This document shows positions 58,956 through 64,000 of a stretch of DNA of 64,000 nt, piece by piece. Position 1 is the stretch's first letter. Every line of letters begins with the position of its first letter. Source of the stretch: an uncultured Treponema sp. (GTDB lineage: Bacteria > Spirochaetota > Spirochaetia > Treponematales > Treponemataceae); assembly GCA_946615905.1 (NCBI GenBank), contig CAMOIE010000007.1, positions 62,001 to 126,000 on the forward strand, given 5' to 3'. Made by a program: the position numbers and the translations under genes. A model generated the notes under the pieces. It searched no databases, had not been told where the DNA came from, and saw only the letters and a program-made list of their open reading frames with translations.

Positions 58956-60587
58956 ATGTTTCCAGAATTAGAAGATTCCATCCGAGGCGCGAAACAGAGA
59001 TTTGCCAATGCTGATTTTGACTCATTGTTAAACTATGGAAACATTGCGTTTTATAAAGCTTGCGAGGTCACTCAGATATTCATTTTTGACAAACAGGAAA
59101 ACACGGCGATAAATTTTTACACGCTTTTTACTTTTGATGAACTTGAAGTTTGTGACGAAAAGGCGATATTTTTATCAGAAAAATTAACAATAAACAAACG
59201 CTACTTTTGCGGAATTCAACAAAAACGAATTTCATTGGAAAGTGCAAAAAATTGTTTTTCTGAAATTCAGCGCGGCATTTTAAATTATGATGGGGAGTGT
59301 AATATTGCAAAAGATTTATGTTTGCTTCCAAAAATGTTTGTCCCGCAGCAGATGACAGAGCCTGTCTTGCTGAATTATATTTTGAAACCTAATTATTGGG
59401 GCGACAGTTATGTCATCGAGTTTTTTGACGAGCAAAAATCTCTTTTAACTGAATTTTTTAATAATAGGGAACTTTGTGATAAGATTTTCGATTATATAAA
59501 TTCGTGTTCAAAAATAAGACTTGATTTGTCAAAAGTGTATGACCGAATCGGGAACATTATATTTCAATTTCCTGTTACGCTTTATTACACCGCAACATGG
59601 TTAGAGCAAAACGGAAATGACATTCATTTTATGCTAAAAGCCCATCCTTTTTTAAAAGAAAAAAGAAGATTGCATATCGAAATTTCCGCACATTTTGATG
59701 ATGTGATTACAGGATATGACTGCCTAGATACAGATGAATTGGATTTTGAACATACATTTTGTCCTGGCGATGATTATAATCTGACAGTAACGATTCACGA
59801 CAAAGATTCCAAATTATTGCTTTTCAAATCGGAGGGAAATTTTCTTAAAGAACTGAATATGTCTATGAATCTTGGAATGCAATATTCAAAGCCTCGTACT
59901 ATTGAATGTTTCTTTGGACATAAAGAAATTGAATTGGTGCAACGCGATGTTTTTGGGAGGAATAATAATCGCTATTCTTATTCGGATTGGATTTTTAGGC
60001 GCACTCGTGACAACGAAATTATCAGGCAAAGTAAAAAACTTGGCATATTCAAAGCAAATCAGCGGGCAGAAGCCCTGTCTTTTTTGCATGATATAGTAAA
60101 ATCTGTTTCGGCTGACTTTTCGGCGGTGTGTCTTTGGGATCCGTATCTTATGCCTTCTGACATTGTAAATACTCTGTACTTTGAAAATTCAGGGATGGAA
60201 TTTCGCTGTATAACTGATTATCAAAAAACTAAAGGTGCGTTTTCCGTCAACAATTTTACTGATTATAAAAGCAAAATAAAGCAAGAATTCTGTCGGCTCT
60301 CAAATAATTATGGTGTTCATTTAAAACTGTTGGCACATCACGATGGTTTTGGCTGGGAGTTCCATGACAGATTTCTTATCCTTGTTCCAAAAAATGCTAC
60401 GCAGTTACCGCAGGTATATTCGTTGGGAATTTCTGTGAATCAATTGGGGAATAGTCATCATATTATTCAGCAAGTTCCAAACCCTCGTATCATATTGAAG
60501 AATTTTGAAGAGTTATGGGAGGCACTCGATAATGATGATTGCCGTGTTATTTCTTTTCCCGAAAAGGAAGTTTCACATGGGATTTAA
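58956..60587 (+). CDS. PLD-like protein of the VPA1262 type
   Basis: 543 residues, AT-rich, no signal peptide. The C-terminal third has a phospholipase-D-like half-site: FSAVCLWDPYLMPSDIVNTL, then HDGFGWEFHDRFLILVPK (His470; HxK is HDR here) and YSLGISVNQLGN, as in PLD-family nucleases where the second Ser/Asn lies after the HxK. The N-terminal 350 residues match my memory of VPA1262-family proteins. GAGAGGATTATC precedes the ATG. Stop overlaps the next gene's start region by 11 nt, so the two form a pair. Biochemical function unknown; a nuclease in a defence system is a guess. Confidence 0.65.
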   Translation: MFPELEDSIRGAKQRFANADFDSLLNYGNIAFYKACEVTQIFIFDKQENTAINFYTLFTFDELEVCDEKAIFLSEKLTINKRYFCGIQQKRISLESAKNCFSEIQRGILNYDGECNIAKDLCLLPKMFVPQQMTEPVLLNYILKPNYWGDSYVIEFFDEQKSLLTEFFNNRELCDKIFDYINSCSKIRLDLSKVYDRIGNIIFQFPVTLYYTATWLEQNGNDIHFMLKAHPFLKEKRRLHIEISAHFDDVITGYDCLDTDELDFEHTFCPGDDYNLTVTIHDKDSKLLLFKSEGNFLKELNMSMNLGMQYSKPRTIECFFGHKEIELVQRDVFGRNNNRYSYSDWIFRRTRDNEIIRQSKKLGIFKANQRAEALSFLHDIVKSVSADFSAVCLWDPYLMPSDIVNTLYFENSGMEFRCITDYQKTKGAFSVNNFTDYKSKIKQEFCRLSNNYGVHLKLLAHHDGFGWEFHDRFLILVPKNATQLPQVYSLGISVNQLGNSHHIIQQVPNPRIILKNFEELWEALDNDDCRVISFPEKEVSHGI

Positions 60588-62052
60588 ATATACTCTGACT
60601 GATATAAAAGATATTCCAGAAGATTTAGAATTGTATGATTCTTTTGGAAAAATTCTTGAAAAGAATACAGGATTTTTCACCGATGAAACTTTTCGACAAT
60701 GTAACGAAATTATTTTCAATTACACGAAGTTACATTCAAATGTCATTCTCCAAGAGCCAATTTCACAGGCTGATTCTGATAGAATAAAAAATTGCCTTGC
60801 TACTGCAAGAAAATTTCTTTGCGAAAGTATCTCAGAACAAAATATCGTCAAGACAATAATTGCTTTATGCCTCATAAATTTTTATGAGCAGGATTTTTCG
60901 TTGTTTGAAGGAATAGAATTTCCGTCTGCATATAAAAATATACTTTTCGAATCTACTAAAAACATTTCGCTAAATTTTAACTTGCAGAAATTGGCAGATT
61001 ATTCTGAACACAAAAGACTTGATGTGTTTAATGAAGCAAAAAAAGCCAACGATTATTCGGCTCTGCTTAAAATGATGGATGAATTTTCACTTAATTCGTC
61101 AATATTTGGAAGAATTGAGAAATCGTGGGGAATCCTATTTTGCTGGCTTTGGTTTTTAGAAAAAGCATTCATATATAAATTATTAGAAAAGTCAAATTCT
61201 GAAACAATAGAGGCAATTTTTATAAGTCTGGAAGATAGGATTTTGGAAATTGTCTTTCATTACAAAAGCGACTCGAATTATTATCCGCTGTTGCGTGGAT
61301 TCATGCTTTTGTTTCATTTATATGACAAAAAATTGAGACAGAAAGAAATAAAAGCCGTACAGGAATTGCCCGATTTTACGGATTCCTTTATTCGTGTTTG
61401 GAATGACGATAAAATTTCACTTGCGACTTATATACCTTTTATGAGAATTAGGCATTTGCAATCATTTAACTATTGCTTTGGAAAAGCGGTTGAAAAAGAT
61501 ATTTCGCTGTTGAATTTGTATATTTCATTTGCGGAGATGGATTATAAAAGTTCAGAAGCGTTTACGCTCGGATTTTTGGAAAATGCCGATTCTGAGACGG
61601 TGTTGATTGTCGGCGAGGCAATAATAAAAGAGTTTTTTGACAAAAAAATAGAATCGCATGATGCCGTAAATAAAGCCATTGGATATTTTAATCTGATAAC
61701 TGACTATTTTTATGAAAAGTTTTCAACACGCGAAAAATATCGGGAAAGACTGTCAGCAATTTCGAGCGCAATTATCAAACTACAAAACAGCTGGGATTTT
61801 CAAAATATAAAAAAATATTGGATTGAATTATTTTATTTGGCTTTGACAAATAACCTTTTAAAATTCTACTTTTCCGCATCTGAATTGGAAAGTGTTGTGC
61901 CAGTTCTCTTTGATAAACGTCAGGAAATTATTTGCGGAAAAGAAAACATAGAAACGATGAAAGCACTACTTACAAGTTTGGTGAAAGTTGTGAAATTAAA
62001 ACACTTTTCTGATGATATTGAATTGGAATTTAAGGCGAAGGAATCTCTGTGA
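60577..62052 (+). CDS. Large alpha-helical protein paired with the PLD-like protein
   Basis: 491 residues, AT-rich, no signal peptide or clear membrane helix. Sequence is rich in Leu, Phe, Lys, Glu with helical periodicity throughout, suggesting a helical repeat scaffold; no known domain is recognised. ATG at 60577 is used because AAAAGGAAG precedes it; in-frame earlier codons from 60505 lie inside the upstream gene. It probably partners the PLD-like protein; nothing else in its sequence reveals a role. Repeat copy C begins immediately at its stop codon. Confidence 0.65.
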   Translation: MGFKYTLTDIKDIPEDLELYDSFGKILEKNTGFFTDETFRQCNEIIFNYTKLHSNVILQEPISQADSDRIKNCLATARKFLCESISEQNIVKTIIALCLINFYEQDFSLFEGIEFPSAYKNILFESTKNISLNFNLQKLADYSEHKRLDVFNEAKKANDYSALLKMMDEFSLNSSIFGRIEKSWGILFCWLWFLEKAFIYKLLEKSNSETIEAIFISLEDRILEIVFHYKSDSNYYPLLRGFMLLFHLYDKKLRQKEIKAVQELPDFTDSFIRVWNDDKISLATYIPFMRIRHLQSFNYCFGKAVEKDISLLNLYISFAEMDYKSSEAFTLGFLENADSETVLIVGEAIIKEFFDKKIESHDAVNKAIGYFNLITDYFYEKFSTREKYRERLSAISSAIIKLQNSWDFQNIKKYWIELFYLALTNNLLKFYFSASELESVVPVLFDKRQEIICGKENIETMKALLTSLVKVVKLKHFSDDIELEFKAKESL

Positions 62053-62053
62053 A

Positions 62054-62256
62054 GAATTCGGGCGCATCCATCGCAAACCTTCGGTTTGCTTAACGAGTTT
62101 TGCTTTCTGCCGACAGCGCTTGAAACTTCGCACATTCGTGCTTGTTGCGTAAACCGCGTCAGATTTGCTTCGCAAACCAGCAAAACTCGCGCAATTATCT
62201 TGCGCTACCCTGGGCAGGCACGCCGGGTCGGGCTACTTGCCGTTCCACCCGATCTC
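62054..62256 (+). repeat. GAATTCGGGCGCATCC palindrome-rich repeat, copy C
   Basis: Starts GAATTCGGGCGCATCC, then diverges from copies A and B; contains GCAAACC / GGTTTGC and further hairpins, and GAGTTTTGC ... GCAAAACTC at a distance. Begins 2 nt after the stop of the helical-protein gene. Confidence 0.75.
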
Positions 62257-62267
62257 TTCATGTTGCT

Positions 62268-62387
62268 TGTACAGTAAACGCAAATTGTGACTATTTTTTG
62301 ACTACAGACAAGAAAGTTTTGAACACACCTGTTCCAGAAATAAAAATCGTAAATCCTGTGCAGTTCATTTTGGAGGTTGACTTATGA
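62268..62387 (+). pseudogene. 3' fragment of a PIN-domain toxin gene
   Basis: Frame reading VNANCDYFLTTDKKVLNT and VPEIKIVNPVQFILEVDL, a typical PIN-domain C-terminus (NCDYFLTTDKK with the last acidic residue). The preceding part is repeat copy C, so the N-terminal part is missing. Stop overlaps the next start (ATGA), as in toxin-antitoxin pairs. Confidence 0.72.
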
Positions 62388-62582
62388 CATTGACAAAAAC
62401 AGACACCGCATTTCGTTGTGTAGGGATGAAAAGGACTTGGCGAAGTCGATGCCGAGCGTTTTGTCGCCCTCATCAGCCGAGAGCCGTTCGACTACACAGA
62501 ATGGCGAAAAACCAATTTTGAAGATGAAGATGTCCGCTCTTTGAGTCGTAAGGCGATGGAGTATGCACGGACGTTGTTGTAA
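62384..62582 (+). pseudogene. Frameshifted partner (antitoxin-like) of the PIN fragment
   Basis: ATG at 62384 gives MTLTKTDTAFRCVGMK; another frame then carries LGEVDAERFVALISREPFDY and TEWRKTNFEDEDVRSLSRKA to a stop at 62580-62582. A short deletion between the two would explain the shift. The last part resembles small proteins encoded with PIN toxins in anaerobes. Confidence 0.65.
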
Positions 62583-62596
62583 CACCCGATAATAAT

Positions 62597-62824
62597 TCAT
62601 TTCTCCAAAACGTATTGATGTCCGGCAGGGGGTAGAACATAACTAGCAGCTGTACCTAATTCTTTTATTTTCAAAAATCCCATATCCATACATTTTCTTA
62701 TGAGCGTTTTTAACTCGTCTTTGGACGATAGTCCTAATTTGCTGATATCTGAATCTTTGGGAATATATCTGTATGTATACAAATCTCTCTTCAAGTTGTC
62801 CATATCGGAATTTAAATAAATCAT
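62597..62824 (-). CDS. Small hypothetical protein, winged-helix-like
   Basis: 75 residues. ISKLGLSSKDELKTLIRKCMDMGFLKIKELG and SYVLPPAGHQYVLEK suggest a winged helix, so perhaps a small DNA-binding protein. Start ATG at 62824 has no clear Shine-Dalgarno; the open frame reaches further upstream (EDFKVKEF before the Met) toward a GGAGG at about 62855, without a standard start codon. An overlapping minus-strand frame at 62643-62864 looks non-coding. Confidence 0.45.
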   Translation of the reverse strand: MIYLNSDMDNLKRDLYTYRYIPKDSDISKLGLSSKDELKTLIRKCMDMGFLKIKELGTAASYVLPPAGHQYVLEK

Positions 62825-62946
62825 AAATTCTTTTACTTTGAAATCTTCCGTAAAAGTCCTCCATAATTAAAAATAAATTTTATTACATAATTTATGGAAA
62901 AACGTATACTTGTTTTATAATTTTTCTTGCCTTAATCTTGAAAATT

Positions 62947-63504
62947 TCAACCTATTTTCCCCAATATTGCATTTATTGAAGCTCCAAATATCGCAGTAAC
63001 CAAAGGGTGTTTTAAAAAGGCTTTTAGTTTCCCCCGCGCATCTGATTTTTCTTGTTCAGAAGCATTCGAATTGTTAATTTTCTCTAATATTTGTGTAAAC
63101 ACAGCTTCAACATTTTGTGTATTGTTATTTCCAATTTGATTGTTTCCATAATTATTTAAAGTTCCAATTGAGAACGCTGACATAGAGTTTTCCTTCTTTT
63201 GTTTCGAATCTTTTACAAGACATTGATAGATGGGCATATCATTTCCAAGAGACACATTTCCATAATATCCAGGTTCTTCAACCTCACAAGTTTTTTGAAG
63301 TCCGTTTGGTAATGTGTAGGAAATGACATAACCGATATCTATTATTGCCTTTTTGTCATAGATAAAAATCTTGTCATTAAGTACCTGACCTCTGGTGTTG
63401 TAAATTTTTCCATCAGGTGCAGTCACTGTTAATTTTGTCATTTTAATCATATTTATTGAACATAATCCCTCTGAATCCCCATAGATAATAAAAATATTTT
63501 CCAA
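62947..63504 (-). CDS. Hypothetical protein with Asn-rich RHIM-like segment
   Basis: 185 residues if TTG at 63504 is the start; ATG at 63450 or 63441 (MTKLTVTAPDGKIYN) are alternatives and none has a clear Shine-Dalgarno. First half is a beta-rich domain (IYNTRGQVLNDKIFIYDKK). Then GTLNNYGNNQIGNNNTQNVE resembles the amyloid-forming core motif IQIGxxNxM of RHIM-type segments, and a helical C-terminus has HPLVTAIFGASINAIL. Such a plan occurs in bacterial effectors that signal by amyloid templating. Function unproven. Confidence 0.55.
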   Translation of the reverse strand: MENIFIIYGDSEGLCSINMIKMTKLTVTAPDGKIYNTRGQVLNDKIFIYDKKAIIDIGYVISYTLPNGLQKTCEVEEPGYYGNVSLGNDMPIYQCLVKDSKQKKENSMSAFSIGTLNNYGNNQIGNNNTQNVEAVFTQILEKINNSNASEQEKSDARGKLKAFLKHPLVTAIFGASINAILGKIG

Positions 63505-63644
63505 TTTTTTATAAGAGCAGATCGAAATCAGCGATTTTATTTATTGCTTCATTTTAATTTAAAGGTACTGATAAATCAAAAAATCGGCAAGGAAAAGTTG
63601 AGGAGAAGGAGAGGTATCGTATTTTACAAAGTTTTTAATAAATA

Positions 63645-63682
63645 AAAAAGGATACCTACAAATCTATTGCAGATATCCTTAC
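63645..63682 (-). terminator. Terminator of the partial gene at the right edge
   Basis: On the minus strand AAGGATATC and GTATCCTT pair around about 16 nt, followed by T6, right after the stop codon at 63691. Confidence 0.75.
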
Positions 63683-63690
63683 CAATAAAG

Positions 63691-64000
63691 CTATTCGTTT
63701 GCAACCTGACGTGCGGTAATATTTATTATAGCATATTGCTCAATATCACCAGATGTGATGTGAATAGTCATTTTTACAGAATTAAATGAGATTTTATCCA
63801 TTGTCCAACCGCCATATCGTCCAGATACATATCTTACTTGTCCTGACGAAAAGACGCTTTTCAGTTCACTGCTATTTCCTGAAATTATGGTTGCAGGAAC
63901 TGATTTACCAGCATCGGCATATTTTTGTCCTACCATGAAAAATGGGTAAGAGGAATTATTATATCCATAAGAGATAGAAGAATTATCCCAGTCGATTTTA
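63691..64000 (-). CDS. Hypothetical protein (partial, N-terminus off the right edge)
   Basis: Minus-strand frame open to the right edge, 102 codons plus stop visible. It reads IDWDNSSISYGYNNSSYPFF, then GQKYADAGKSVPATIISGNS, later GGWTMDKISFNSVKMTIHITSGDIEQYAIINITARQVANE. No domain recognised. An internal ATG at 63936 is not likely the start, as the frame continues with similar composition upstream. Confidence 0.6.
   Translation of the reverse strand, partial: KIDWDNSSISYGYNNSSYPFFMVGQKYADAGKSVPATIISGNSSELKSVFSSGQVRYVSGRYGGWTMDKISFNSVKMTIHITSGDIEQYAIINITARQVANE

Noticed and set aside
62643-62864. Minus-strand 73-codon frame starting ATGGAGGACTTTTACGG
   Set aside because: Overlaps the more protein-like 62597-62824 frame; composition is Arg/Tyr/Gln-rich as in shifted readings, and its ATG is part of a GGAGG site.
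1-64000. CRISPR array
   Set aside because: No regularly spaced direct repeats of 25-40 nt with unique spacers and no cas genes were seen.

Overview
The window reads as a chromosomal segment of a Treponema-like gut spirochaete. This is inferred from gene content: a FlgM-type anti-sigma factor, a large methyl-accepting chemotaxis protein, a signal-peptide-bearing outer-membrane-type protein, the mtnN-luxS pair, and several proteins that look lineage-specific. No rRNA gene is present to settle taxonomy. Genes lie on both strands in short operons. Several genes lack a Shine-Dalgarno sequence and sit 6-7 nt after a -10 box, which suggests leaderless mRNAs.

Positions 1-48,600 are mostly core genome. 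From left to right: TrkA (cut by the left edge), a 5'-nucleotidase lipoprotein, an ECF transporter S component, and one 1,418-residue reading frame fusing carbamoyl-phosphate synthase large subunit to diaminopimelate epimerase. Then come a preQ1 riboswitch with queF and a queuosine-precursor transporter; an Mpi-type serine recombinase and a DEDD exonuclease bracketed by two related MITE-like repeats; an esterase; mtnN-luxS; a double DUF1538 membrane protein with a tandem P-II-like partner; birA; an unknown 555-residue protein; an MCP; and pta. An ABC importer operon follows that also encodes an [FeFe]-hydrogenase-like protein and a possible FmdE-like protein. Next are a TPP riboswitch with thiS-thiF-thiG-thiH-thiE, trkH, arginase, tRNA-Ala(GGC) with a duplicated 3' end, an orphan ABC ATPase, an aldo/keto reductase, an HATPase-HDOD fusion, a SpoU methylase, a ligand-less iron-ADH homologue, flgM, rsmI, hrpB, a degenerate Lnb/DUF4105 protein, a Na/Pi cotransporter, an MntR-like repressor, a PL7-like lyase lipoprotein and D-lactate dehydrogenase.

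Positions 48,700-64,000 are an accessory island. It holds three copies of a palindrome-rich repeat starting GAATTCGGGCGCATCC, truncated genes (corrinoid protein, uxaB, a PIN/antitoxin pair), a frameshifted ankyrin gene, and AT-rich genes of unknown function. Two gene sets there look like undescribed systems. The first is an XRE regulator with two predicted operators, a secreted protein, a 69-residue protein, a kinase-fold-like protein and a secreted TPR-CHAT peptidase (48,985-54,251). The second is a PLD-like (VPA1262-like) protein translationally coupled to a large predicted alpha-helical protein (58,956-62,052), next to an AAA/DUF4143 ATPase. A PBECR4-like toxin candidate and an Asn-rich RHIM-like protein add to the defence or conflict character of the island.
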